A DNA stretch of 25,011 nt, from positions 1 to 25,011 of the forward strand of contig QFNA01000090.1 of assembly GCA_003248395.1 (NCBI GenBank). Direction: 5' to 3'. The stretch comes from Citromicrobium sp. Its GTDB lineage: Bacteria; Pseudomonadota; Alphaproteobacteria; Sphingomonadales; Sphingomonadaceae. Positions 9,664 to 17,249 of the stretch are shown in pieces. The notes below the pieces were generated by a model, which made no database searches, had not been told where the DNA came from, and saw only the letters and a list, made by a program, of their open reading frames with translations. The translations under genes were made by a program, and so were the position numbers. Numbering within the stretch: position 1 is the stretch's first letter; every line of letters starts with the position of its first letter.

Positions 9664-9828
9664 ATGAGCCAATCCGGTGGAACTCGCGCTGGCTCGCGTT
9701 TCGGAATCAAGGCTGTCGTCGTCGCAGGGGCTTGCCTTGTCGCGGGTTGCTTTACCGCGGCCTATGCATTCGCCGGCGAATCCGGCGCCTTGTCCAAAAC
9801 TGCTACCAATGCGGAGCGTACGCGCTAG
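9664..9828 (+). CDS. Small exported or membrane protein, 54 residues
   Basis: A short basic N-terminus (MSQSGGTRAGSRFGIK) is followed by one hydrophobic segment (about residues 17-37, VVVAGACLVAGCFTAAYAF) and a short polar tail rich in Ser/Thr. AGGC within LVAGC is lipobox-like (cysteine 28), so it may be a small lipoprotein or a single-pass protein. The ribosome-binding site GGGGAG lies 5-10 bases before the ATG. It is divergent from acnA, and its TAG stop overlaps the stop of the convergent EamA gene in the palindrome CTAG (9825-9828). I do not recognise a family. The start signal and hydrophobic core make it more likely real than not. Confidence 0.55.
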   Translation: MSQSGGTRAGSRFGIKAVVVAGACLVAGCFTAAYAFAGESGALSKTATNAERTR

Positions 9829-10709
9829 ATCGCGGTCTGCTCTGTCCGCCGGCGGGTTGCGATCCAGCAACCGGCCACGATGAGGACGGCACCTACCGCG
9901 GTTTCCGTGGACACTCCCTCGTCGAAAAACACCCATCCCAGCAGCGACGCCCACAGAAAGCCCGTATATTCGATCGGGACGAGTTGCTGCGTTTCCGCAC
10001 GTGCGTAGGCCCAGATAAACAGCATCGAGGCGCCGATGGCGAGTGCCGCGCCGCCAGCCAGCAGGATCCAGACTTCCTCGTTCGGGAGCGTCAAAAGAAA
10101 CGGTGCACCAAGGCTCAACACGCAGGCGACGACGAAATTCTGGAATGTGCTCGCCTCCAGCGGGGATGACACTGCGGCCTGCTGTTTCTGCAGGATCAGG
10201 TTCCAGGCGAAAAGCATCGCCGAAAAGAGAACCAGCGCGATTCCGATGCCCGCTTCCATGTCGAGCGCCTGTCGGCCAATGCGCCCGCCGACAATGGCAA
10301 AGACGCCCGCTAGCCCCATGATCGAGCCGAAAACAGACCGCCGCCTGATGTCTTCGCCCAGCACCATATGGGCAAGATAGAGCGCGAGTAGTGGAGCCAC
10401 GAAGCTGATGGCAATGGCTTCGGCTAGCGGAAGCCGCACGAGCGCCGCGAAAAAGGTCCAGCCCATGAACGCCACCACCGTCCCGCGGATCAGATGGAGC
10501 CGTAAGACATTGCCGCGCGGCATGCGGCGTTCGCGCCACCACCACACGGGTCCGATGGCCGCGGCACCGATGGCGCAGCGCAGCATATAGGCGCTGTATG
10601 CGCCGATCACGAGCGCGGCGCCCTTGATCACGGCATCCATGGCTGAATACAGCGCGATCCCTGCGACAGCGGCCAAGATAGGCATTGTTGGGGAACTATC
10701 GCCGCTCAT
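9825..10709 (-). CDS. EamA/DMT-family transporter
   Basis: 294 residues with about ten hydrophobic segments arranged as two EamA halves. The first half is clear from LAAVAGIALYSAMDAVIKGA, the ALVRLPLAEAIAISFVAPLL segment and VLGEDIRRRSVFGSIMGLAG (about 117-136). The second half ends with IEYTGFLWASLLGWVFFDEG (about 245-264), the classic DMT motif for the repeated helix 8-9 region. Members export small metabolites; the substrate cannot be read from sequence. The stop overlaps that of the convergent small gene. An internal ATG at residue 9 is an alternative start. Confidence 0.9.
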   Translation of the reverse strand: MSGDSSPTMPILAAVAGIALYSAMDAVIKGAALVIGAYSAYMLRCAIGAAAIGPVWWWRERRMPRGNVLRLHLIRGTVVAFMGWTFFAALVRLPLAEAIAISFVAPLLALYLAHMVLGEDIRRRSVFGSIMGLAGVFAIVGGRIGRQALDMEAGIGIALVLFSAMLFAWNLILQKQQAAVSSPLEASTFQNFVVACVLSLGAPFLLTLPNEEVWILLAGGAALAIGASMLFIWAYARAETQQLVPIEYTGFLWASLLGWVFFDEGVSTETAVGAVLIVAGCWIATRRRTEQTAI

Positions 10710-10857
10710 GACCAGGTTGCTTAACCTCTTCGCGCCGTCGCGTCATCTCGGTTCAGGATGGTGAAAGCCCGGTCGGTGGATATTGAACACGAATTTCCGT
10801 AAGCCTATCTGGCTGTAACGATGGATCGTTAGCGCCGGTGGTGAATTGGTGGGCAAT

Positions 10858-12282
10858 ATGATGAAGAATACTTTTTCGTTCGGTACCGCAATGATGGCAG
10901 TTCTGCTGGCCACGGGCGCGCAGGCTCAGGAAAGGTCGCAGGAGAGCAACTCGGGCAGCAATCCGGAAAGCATTCTGCCGACCGGCCAGCCCGCATCGAC
11001 CTTGTCGCCGGCCCAACCCGGGCAGAGCGTCGACGAGGCTTTCGGCGATATCCGTATGACGACCGGCGAGATCGTGCAGGACATTCCTTCGCTCGAGGGC
11101 GTGTGGACTGTCGATCAGGCGCAGGCGCTGGCCGATTTCATTCCCGCGCTCGAAGCCGAAGGACTGCGTCCGCAGGATTATCGCGCCGACCAGCTTGCGG
11201 CTGCCATTTCGGCGGGGGAGGGTGCAGAGCTCAACCGGATCGCAAGCGAGGTTTTCGTTTGGATGGTCGAAGATCTGCGCGACGGCCGCACGCCCATGGA
11301 TGCCCGCCGGCAATGGTTCGTTGTCGATCCCGATGCAGACCGCCTGCCGACCGGCACGCTGCTCCAGCGCGCGCTTGAATCGGGCGATGTCGCTGGCACG
11401 CTAAACGGCCTTAATCCGGTCCATCCCGATTACGCGCGTCTGCGCGACGAACTCGCCAGCACCAGCGACGAGGCGCGCGCCAAGCTGATCCGTGCCAATA
11501 TGGATCGCTGGCGCTGGCTGCCGCACGATCTCGGCAAGCAGTATCTCGTGACCAATGTGCCCGAGTTCATGCTGCGCCTCACCGTCAACGACAAGATCAT
11601 CAAGAGCTACCGGACCGTCGTGGGCAAGCCGGGTCGCACTGCGACGCCGCAGCTGGCCGAGATGGTTGAGGCAGTCATTTACAACCCGACGTGGACGGTA
11701 CCACAATCAATTGTGAAGGGCGAAGGGCTCGGCGCGAAAGTGCTGAACAATCCAGGCTGGGCACGCTCGGCCGGATACAAGGCTAGCAAGGGGTCGAACG
11801 GCTGGGTCACCGTGGTGCAACAGCCCGGGCCGCAGAATGCACTCGGCCTGATGAAGCTCGACATGCCCAATGAACACGCCATTTTCCTCCACGACACGCC
11901 AAGCCGCCACCTGTTCAATCAGGCCAACCGTGCGCTGAGCCACGGCTGCATTCGCGTGCAGGGCGCACGCGAACTGGCGATGACGATGTCGATGCTCGGC
12001 AATGCCAACACACGCGAGGAAATTCCGGCCATCCAGCAGGAGGTGAGCGAGATCACTACCAGCGGCGAATACACGCGCTACGCCATGGCGAAGCAATGGC
12101 CGGTCTATATCACTTATTTCACGATGGCGAGCGACGTCGACGGCAATCTCAAGAGCTTCAAGGACCTGTACGGGCGCGATGCGCCAGTTCTTGCCGCGCT
12201 TGATGCGCCCCGCGTTTCCGACCGCGCCCGCAAGACGAGCGAGGAAGCCGTCGAGATCATCGACGACATGCAGACCAGCTAA
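10858..12282 (+). CDS. L,D-transpeptidase, YcbB/LdtD-like
   Basis: 474 residues from the ATG at 10858 (a second ATG follows at once). A signal peptide is evident: MKNTFSFGTAMMAVLLATGAQ, with probable cleavage after AQA. A scaffold/peptidoglycan-binding part of about 230 residues (including LEAEGLRPQDYRADQLAAAI) precedes the YkuD catalytic domain, with MDRWRWLPHDLGKQYLVTNV, the histidine HDTPSRHLFNQ, and the active site SHGCIRVQ (H362, C364). Such enzymes make 3-3 cross-links in peptidoglycan in the periplasm through a cysteine acyl-enzyme. The gene is divergent from the EamA gene and convergent with a second, unrelated-type L,D-transpeptidase 54 bases away. No strong ribosome-binding site is seen. 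Confidence 0.93.
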   Translation: MMKNTFSFGTAMMAVLLATGAQAQERSQESNSGSNPESILPTGQPASTLSPAQPGQSVDEAFGDIRMTTGEIVQDIPSLEGVWTVDQAQALADFIPALEAEGLRPQDYRADQLAAAISAGEGAELNRIASEVFVWMVEDLRDGRTPMDARRQWFVVDPDADRLPTGTLLQRALESGDVAGTLNGLNPVHPDYARLRDELASTSDEARAKLIRANMDRWRWLPHDLGKQYLVTNVPEFMLRLTVNDKIIKSYRTVVGKPGRTATPQLAEMVEAVIYNPTWTVPQSIVKGEGLGAKVLNNPGWARSAGYKASKGSNGWVTVVQQPGPQNALGLMKLDMPNEHAIFLHDTPSRHLFNQANRALSHGCIRVQGARELAMTMSMLGNANTREEIPAIQQEVSEITTSGEYTRYAMAKQWPVYITYFTMASDVDGNLKSFKDLYGRDAPVLAALDAPRVSDRARKTSEEAVEIIDDMQTS

Positions 12283-12336
12283 TCGTTGCGGAGGATGGGC
12301 GAACGTCTCGACGTTCGTTCCGCCTGCCTATTGCGC

Positions 12337-12963
12337 TCAATACACGCCGGGGTTGGTACGCTCGAACGTGCCGCCATAGTCGTTCCGAAGCAGCTCGGTC
12401 TGGGTCACAGGCGGCTTGACCCGCGTTCCCGTCGCAGTCAGCCCCAGGCTTTCGGCATAGACCAGCCTGCCGCCCGATAGGTCGATGAGTGCGCGGTCGA
12501 ACTGGATCGGCCCCATCGCAAGACATCCGTTCGAACGGCCCAGCCGGCCCCAGCGCGACACATGTTCGGGAGTTGCATAATTCGCCTGGTGCATGACGAT
12601 GGCGCGGGGAAGGGCATTGGAATTGGTCGGATCGAGTCCGTCGAGCCGGATCGACGTGCCATAGCGGCCCTCGTGCTCGCTGTCCGATCCCGTGCCGTGG
12701 CTGACGTGATAACTCGCTACTCGTTCGTTGACGAGGTCGACGAAGTGAAACCGGCGCTGCGAGGAATGCAGCCCGAAATCGGCAATGCCGACGATGTCGC
12801 GCTTCCAGATCTTCGCACCGGTCCGCGCCAATTGTTCGCGCGCGATGGCGATCAGCTGCTGGTCGCGCGATGCGGTTGGGTTGTACTGGGCAAAGCTTTT
12901 GCCAGGCAAAGTGGCGGCGGCACCCGCCGCGATCGTGCCCTTGATTACGTCACGTCTTCTCAT
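12337..12963 (-). CDS. YkuD_2-type murein L,D-transpeptidase catalytic domain protein
   Basis: 208 residues. The N-terminus (MRRRDVIKGTIAAGAAATLP) looks like a Tat signal: twin arginines, hydrophobic core and an AQ cleavage region near residue 26. The catalytic part has IVGIADFGLHSSQRRFHFVD, the conserved histidine at about 125 (IVMHQANYATPEH) and the cysteine loop GRSNGCLAMGP (Cys147). This spacing is that of the YkuD_2 (PF13645) family and not of the classical YkuD domain. It would act on cell-wall peptides in the periplasm. Its start lies inside the end of the histone-deacetylase-like gene (14-base overlap), making it the last gene of a five-gene run starting at ispG. It converges on the other L,D-transpeptidase. 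Confidence 0.88.
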   Translation of the reverse strand: MRRRDVIKGTIAAGAAATLPGKSFAQYNPTASRDQQLIAIAREQLARTGAKIWKRDIVGIADFGLHSSQRRFHFVDLVNERVASYHVSHGTGSDSEHEGRYGTSIRLDGLDPTNSNALPRAIVMHQANYATPEHVSRWGRLGRSNGCLAMGPIQFDRALIDLSGGRLVYAESLGLTATGTRVKPPVTQTELLRNDYGGTFERTNPGVY

Positions 12964-13909
12964 GGTGCCTCTCTATAGCATCTGCGCCACTCACGCGAGA
13001 TGAACGGGAAAATTCCGCATTGGTTCGCGCGCATGCGATCATCGAACGCGCGTGCCGTTCGGCCACCACGCGCGGGTCCTTGCCATAACCGCCTCCCAGC
13101 GCACTGGCGATCGGCAGTCCGCGTTGCCGCGCCTGCGTGACGACATAGCGGTCGCGAGCGGCAATCCCCGCGTCGGTGAGCGCCAGCCGGCCGAGCCGGT
13201 CCTCGCCATGCACATCGACACCTGCCTGATACAGCACGATGTCGGGCACGAAGTCGTCCAGCACGTCAGGCAACACGCCCTCCAGCGCCGCCATGTAACC
13301 CTCGTCGCCAGTCCCGTCCGCCAGGCCAACATCGCGCGACGATCGGGCCTTGCGCAGCGGAAAGTTCTTATCCGCATGCAGCGACAGGGTGAAGATGTCC
13401 TCGCGCCCCGCAGTCAGGCTGGCGGTGCCGTCGCCCTGATGCACGTCGCAATCGACGATCAACACCCGCTGCGCATCGCCCACCGCTATCAGCCGGTTGG
13501 CGCACACTGCCAGATCGTTGAACACGCAATATCCAGCCCCGCTGTCGTACAGCGCATGGTGGCTGCCGGCGGCAGAATTGGCGGCATAGCCATGCACCAT
13601 CGCCAGTTGTGCCGCGAGCCAGGTGCCGCCGTTGGTATGCGCTACCCGCTGCGCGATGTGCGGCGTCACCGGAAATCCGATTCGTCGCTCCTTGTCGCCC
13701 GGCACGGTGCTGGTGAAAACCTGCTCAACATATTCCGGGTCGTGGACCGCCTCCAGCCATGCGCGCGGGCAGGGCAACGGCGCATGCTCGGTCAGCGGAT
13801 ATCCGCTCTCGCGCAGTGCCACCATCACCAGCATGTACTTGTCGAATCGGAACGTCCCGCGCGTCGGCGGCGGGGCCATGTAATCGTCATGATGGACGAC
13901 ATGCAGCAT
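12950..13909 (-). CDS. Histone deacetylase family amidohydrolase
   Basis: 319 residues. It has the arginase/deacetylase fold signatures in order: VHDPEYVEQVF (55-65), GGTWLAAQLAMVHGYAANSA (94-113), catalytic histidine pair GSHHA (H117, H118), zinc ligands in VLIVDCDVHQGDGT (D155, H157), LSLHADKNFP, YQAGVDVH (third ligand D232) and LGGGYG near 263. It is closest in style to class IV (HDAC11-like) bacterial proteins. These remove acyl groups from small amides, polyamines or lysines; the substrate here is unknown. It starts 4 bases after the mntP-like stop and overlaps the next gene by 14, so it is translated as part of the ispG run. Confidence 0.93.
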   Translation of the reverse strand: MLHVVHHDDYMAPPPTRGTFRFDKYMLVMVALRESGYPLTEHAPLPCPRAWLEAVHDPEYVEQVFTSTVPGDKERRIGFPVTPHIAQRVAHTNGGTWLAAQLAMVHGYAANSAAGSHHALYDSGAGYCVFNDLAVCANRLIAVGDAQRVLIVDCDVHQGDGTASLTAGREDIFTLSLHADKNFPLRKARSSRDVGLADGTGDEGYMAALEGVLPDVLDDFVPDIVLYQAGVDVHGEDRLGRLALTDAGIAARDRYVVTQARQRGLPIASALGGGYGKDPRVVAERHARSMIACARTNAEFSRSSRVSGADAIERHHEKT

Positions 13910-13913
13910 CGGC

Positions 13914-14417
13914 TCAGAGATAGCCTGTATGTTCGGCGACGATCCTGATGCCCAGCGCGATCAGGATCACGCCCCCGGCGATTTCCGCTGGCCTGCCGAA
14001 TTGGTCGCCCGCGTGGCGGCCGAGCATCACGCCTGCGCCCGACAGGATAAAGGTCACGATGGCGATGATTGCACAGGCCGACAGCGGCTCAACGTCCAGC
14101 GTGGGCAGCGTCAGACCCGCGGCCAGCGCGTCGATGCTCGTCGCAATCGCCGCCAGTAGCAGCGGCCAGCCCGCCAGCTTCGCGCCATCCTCCTCGCCGC
14201 CATCGAGAATCATCCGCACACCCAGGAAGCCGAGCAGGGCGAAGGCGATCCAGTGATCGACGCTCGCGACATAGGCGATGGTGAGATCCCCGATCAGCCA
14301 GCCGATCAGCGGCATGATCCCCTGCGCCGCGCCGAATGCGCCGGCGATCAGCACGGCCTTGCGCGGACCGGGCCGGAACCTGGCGCCCTGCGTCAGGGCG
14401 ACGGCGAATGCGTCCAT
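13914..14417 (-). CDS. mntP: MntP-like manganese efflux pump; true start probably upstream
   Basis: From the first ATG (14417) the protein has 167 residues and begins MDAFAVALTQGARFRPGP, which is the middle of helix 1 of the MntP (DUF204) family; the second repeat, SIDALAAGLTLPTLDV (about 95-110), is complete. The same frame is open upstream to the TAG at 14480-14478 and encodes a good first half of helix 1 (IVAPLLLGLALA), but contains no ATG, GTG or TTG. Translation from ATC at 14471, or from ATA or CTG nearby, would give the family's normal ~185 residues. That stop codon is also the stop of the preceding MgtC-like gene, in the same frame. MntP proteins export Mn2+. The next gene starts 4 bases after its stop. 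Confidence 0.8.
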   Translation of the reverse strand: MDAFAVALTQGARFRPGPRKAVLIAGAFGAAQGIMPLIGWLIGDLTIAYVASVDHWIAFALLGFLGVRMILDGGEEDGAKLAGWPLLLAAIATSIDALAAGLTLPTLDVEPLSACAIIAIVTFILSGAGVMLGRHAGDQFGRPAEIAGGVILIALGIRIVAEHTGYL

Positions 14418-14477
14418 CGCCAGCGCCAGGCCCAGCAGCAGCGGCGCAACTATTTCCGGTGCAGTATCGATCGCGGC

Positions 14478-14939
14478 CTACGTCCCATCGCTCTTGCTAG
14501 GCTTCAGCATCTGCACTGCCACGAGCAGGAAAATCGCCAGCGCCGATGCAATGCCGACCAGCACGTATTGGCCCGCGCCACAGGCGATGCCCAGGGTCGC
14601 GGTCATCCAGATATGCGCAGCAGTGGTGATGTTCTTCACGTCGCCGCCGCGGATCACGATCAGCCCACCGCCGACGAAACCGGCCGCCGTCGCCATGCCC
14701 TCGATCACGCGCAGCGGATCCATCTGCGTATCGGGCCCGCGAAGCTGGTAGAACAGCAACATCGCAATCACGGTGATCGTGGCGGCACTCAGCGCGATCA
14801 GGCCATGCGTGCGGATACCGGCCGGATAATCCTTCACCTCGCGTTCCCATCCCACGGCCATGCCGATGGCTGTGGCCAGCCCCAGGCGCAGCGCGATCTC
14901 CGGCCAGATATCGACCGCGAACAGGCTCTCGTTCAACAT
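14478..14939 (-). CDS. MgtC/SapB family membrane protein
   Basis: 153 residues, with the family's GMAVGWEREVKDYPAGIRTH (about 26-45), a glycine motif AAGFVGGGLIVIRGGDVKNI (about 85-104) and TTAAHIWMTATLGIACGAGQ. Helices: about 16-32, 46-64, 83-97, 108-126 and 128-146. MgtC proteins are inner-membrane factors linked to survival in low Mg2+ and to control of the F-type ATPase in some pathogens; free-living members are mostly uncharacterised, and the C-terminal regulatory domain of some homologues is absent here. The start ATG is 2 bases after the ispG stop, so it is coupled to ispG. It is followed in the same frame by the mntP-like gene. Confidence 0.9.
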   Translation of the reverse strand: MLNESLFAVDIWPEIALRLGLATAIGMAVGWEREVKDYPAGIRTHGLIALSAATITVIAMLLFYQLRGPDTQMDPLRVIEGMATAAGFVGGGLIVIRGGDVKNITTAAHIWMTATLGIACGAGQYVLVGIASALAIFLLVAVQMLKPSKSDGT

Positions 14940-14941
14940 GC

Positions 14942-16087
14942 TTACTCGGCGGCCTCCGGCACTGGGTCCGCCTTGCCCGCATCGCTCGTCTCAGCCTCGA
15001 TCTGCGCGGCCTTCTCCTCGACCAGGCGGACGATGTGGTCCAGCATGTCGGCATTCTCGATATGGTGGTCCTTGACCCCCGCCAGATAGACCATGTGCTT
15101 GCCGTTGCCGCCGCCGGTCAGGCCGATGTCGGTTTCGCGCGCTTCGCCGGGTCCGTTGACCACGCAGCCCAGCACCGACAGGCTCATCGGCGTCTTGATA
15201 TGCTCGAGCCGCTTTTCCAGCGCCTCGACGGTGCGAATGACGTCGAAACCCTGGCGAGAGCAACTGGGGCAGGACACGACCCTGACGCCGCGCGTGCGCA
15301 GGCCGAGCGCCTTGAGCATTTCGAAGCCGACCTTCACTTCCTGCTCGGGCTCTGCCGACAGTGATACGCGGATCGTGTCGCCGATGCCGGCCCACAGCAG
15401 GCTGCCGATCCCGATGGAGCTTTTTACCGTTCCTCCGATAAGCCCGCCTGCCTCGGTGATGCCGAGATGCAGCGGACAGTCGACCGCCTCGGCCAAGCCG
15501 TGATAGGCAGCGACGGCCAAGAACACATCGCTCGCCTTCACAGCGACCTTGTATTCGTGAAAATCATGATCCTGCAGCAGTTTGATGTGGTCGAGCGCGC
15601 TCTCGATCAGCGCCTCGGGGCAGGGTTCGCCGTATTTTTCCAGCAGGTCCTTTTCCAGGCTTCCGGCATTTACGCCGATGCGGATCGCACAGCCATTGGC
15701 CTTCGCCGCACGGACGACTTCGGCAACGCGTTCGGACGAACCGATATTGCCGGGGTTAATCCGCAGGCAGGCCGCGCCCTTGTCCGCCGCCTCCAGCGCG
15801 CGCTTGTAATGGAAATGGATGTCGGCGACGACCGGGATGTTCGCCGCGCGCGTGATTTCGTCGAACCGCGCGGTCGATTCCTCGGTCGGGCAGGATACGC
15901 GGATGATGTCCGCACCCGCATCCTCGCACCGCCGGATCTGGTCGATGGTCGCTGCCACATCCTCGGTCGGCGTATTGGTCATGGTCTGGACGGAAATCGG
16001 CGCATCCCCGCCAACGGGGACATTGCCGACCATGATCTGGCGGCTCTGGCGGCGCTCGATATCGCGCCATGGACGAACGGAAGACAT
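14942..16087 (-). CDS. ispG: 4-hydroxy-3-methylbut-2-en-1-yl diphosphate synthase (GcpE)
   Basis: 381 residues from the ATG at 16087. It carries out the penultimate step of the MEP isoprenoid pathway, the reductive ring opening of methylerythritol cyclodiphosphate, using a [4Fe-4S] cluster. Signatures: VGGDAPISVQTMTNTPTEDV (about 27-46), ADIHFHYKRALEAADKG, LRINPGNIGS, and the cluster ligands C273-P-S-C276 and C308 (GCVVNGPGEA). The upstream open frame of 72 codons is discarded because the family begins at SSVRPWRDIERRQSRQIMVG. It heads a run of five minus-strand genes with gaps of 2 and 4 bases and one overlap. It is divergent from the ZntB gene 69 bases away. Confidence 0.97.
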   Translation of the reverse strand: MSSVRPWRDIERRQSRQIMVGNVPVGGDAPISVQTMTNTPTEDVAATIDQIRRCEDAGADIIRVSCPTEESTARFDEITRAANIPVVADIHFHYKRALEAADKGAACLRINPGNIGSSERVAEVVRAAKANGCAIRIGVNAGSLEKDLLEKYGEPCPEALIESALDHIKLLQDHDFHEYKVAVKASDVFLAVAAYHGLAEAVDCPLHLGITEAGGLIGGTVKSSIGIGSLLWAGIGDTIRVSLSAEPEQEVKVGFEMLKALGLRTRGVRVVSCPSCSRQGFDVIRTVEALEKRLEHIKTPMSLSVLGCVVNGPGEARETDIGLTGGGNGKHMVYLAGVKDHHIENADMLDHIVRLVEEKAAQIEAETSDAGKADPVPEAAE

Positions 16088-16156
16088 GCGTTGGATATAG
16101 AACGGCTTGGATGAAGGGGCAATGACAGCGCGCCTGCCTTGCGCCATGTAGGGGGC

Positions 16157-17146
16157 ATGAAAATACCCACCGATTCCGACAGCCCGTTGCTTTTTGCCAG
16201 AGTGCTCGATGGCGCAGGCGGGGGCACGCCGATCGATTGGGACGGCCTGCAAGGATGGCAGGGCGCGTCGGACGAGGTGCTGTGGTTGCACCTCTGTCGC
16301 CACCGCCCCGGCGTTTATGAATGGCTGCAGGAATCGCTCGGAATACCAGAGCCCACCGCCGAATTGCTGACCAGCGATTCGACACGGCCGCGCGCCTTTC
16401 GTGAAGGCAATGCGCTGGTCGCGACCCTTCGCGGGATCAACTTCAATCCCGGCGCCGAACCCGAAGACATGGTTTCGATGCAGTTCTGGTCCGACGGCAA
16501 ACGGCTGGTGACGCTCCGCCGCGACCCGCTACAAACGCCGCGCGACACCCTCGCCGAAATCGATGCAGGGCGCGGGCCGACCGATGCGGGCTCGCTGATC
16601 ACCTCGCTCACCGAAAACATGATCGCCCGCATGAATGCCGCTATCGTCGACATGAACGATCATATTGATCTGCTGGAGGACGCCGATCTGGAGGAGGAAC
16701 AGGACGAGGCGCTCGACCAGATCAGCGTCATCAGGCGCAACTGCCTAGCGCTCAAACGCCATATGGGCCCGCAACATGCCGCGCTGGAGGCGATCAGCCG
16801 CGATGCACCCGCCTGGTTCGAGGCGCACGACCGGCGCGAAATTGCCGAAACCATCGACCGGCTGCGCCGCTACCTCGACGATATCGATATCAGCAAGGAA
16901 AGCGCCGTCGTCCTGATGGACGAATTGCGCGCCCGCGCCATCGCCAGCTCCGACCGGACGAATTATCTGCTGACCATCGTCGCCGCGATCTTCCTGCCGT
17001 TGGGCTTTCTCACCGGCCTCCTCGGAATTAATGTCGGCGGTATGCCCGGCGTGGAGAATGGCGACGCCTTCTGGATCGTCGTCGCCCTGTGCGCCGCGAT
17101 CCTGATCGCGCAGGTGATCTTTTTCTGGCGCTGGAAATGGCTCTGA
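16157..17146 (+). CDS. zntB: CorA/ZntB family metal transporter
   Basis: 329 residues from the ATG at 16157, which has a ribosome-binding site (AGGGGG) about 5 bases upstream; a TTG six codons earlier is less likely. A large N-terminal cytoplasmic domain (LWLHLCRHRPGVYEWLQESL, TRPRAFREGNALVATLRGIN) leads to a long acidic helix (DLLEDADLEEEQDEAL) and then two C-terminal membrane helices with the pore motif GINVGGMPG between them. The GxNxGG form is that of ZntB-type (zinc) rather than GMN-type (magnesium) CorA proteins; the direction of transport is debated for the family. It lies back to back with ispG-mgtC-mntP, so four ion-related genes (with the MscS-like one) are neighbours. Confidence 0.9.
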   Translation: MKIPTDSDSPLLFARVLDGAGGGTPIDWDGLQGWQGASDEVLWLHLCRHRPGVYEWLQESLGIPEPTAELLTSDSTRPRAFREGNALVATLRGINFNPGAEPEDMVSMQFWSDGKRLVTLRRDPLQTPRDTLAEIDAGRGPTDAGSLITSLTENMIARMNAAIVDMNDHIDLLEDADLEEEQDEALDQISVIRRNCLALKRHMGPQHAALEAISRDAPAWFEAHDRREIAETIDRLRRYLDDIDISKESAVVLMDELRARAIASSDRTNYLLTIVAAIFLPLGFLTGLLGINVGGMPGVENGDAFWIVVALCAAILIAQVIFFWRWKWL

Positions 17147-17176
17147 ACCCGACGCGGGCGATCAGGCTGACGCCAT

Positions 17177-17211
17177 AAAAATGGGCGCGAGGGGTGTTGC
17201 CCTCGCGCCCA
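17177..17211 (-). terminator. Intrinsic terminator between zntB and the MscS-like gene
   Basis: TGGGCGCGAGGG (17182-17193) and its exact reverse complement at 17200-17211 form a 12-bp stem with a 6-base loop. On the minus strand it is followed by TTTTT (17181-17177), so it stops the gene ending at 17250. The + strand side lacks a T tract. Confidence 0.9.
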
Positions 17212-17249
17212 GTGTTCCCGTCTCTCTCGCAGGGAAACTGTGTTGTCGA

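Noticed and set aside
12300..12317. 8-bp inverted repeat CGAACGTC/GACGTTCG between the two L,D-transpeptidases
   Set aside because: The loop is only 2 bases and no T tract follows, so I do not call it a terminator; it could be a protein-binding palindrome, but there is no support.
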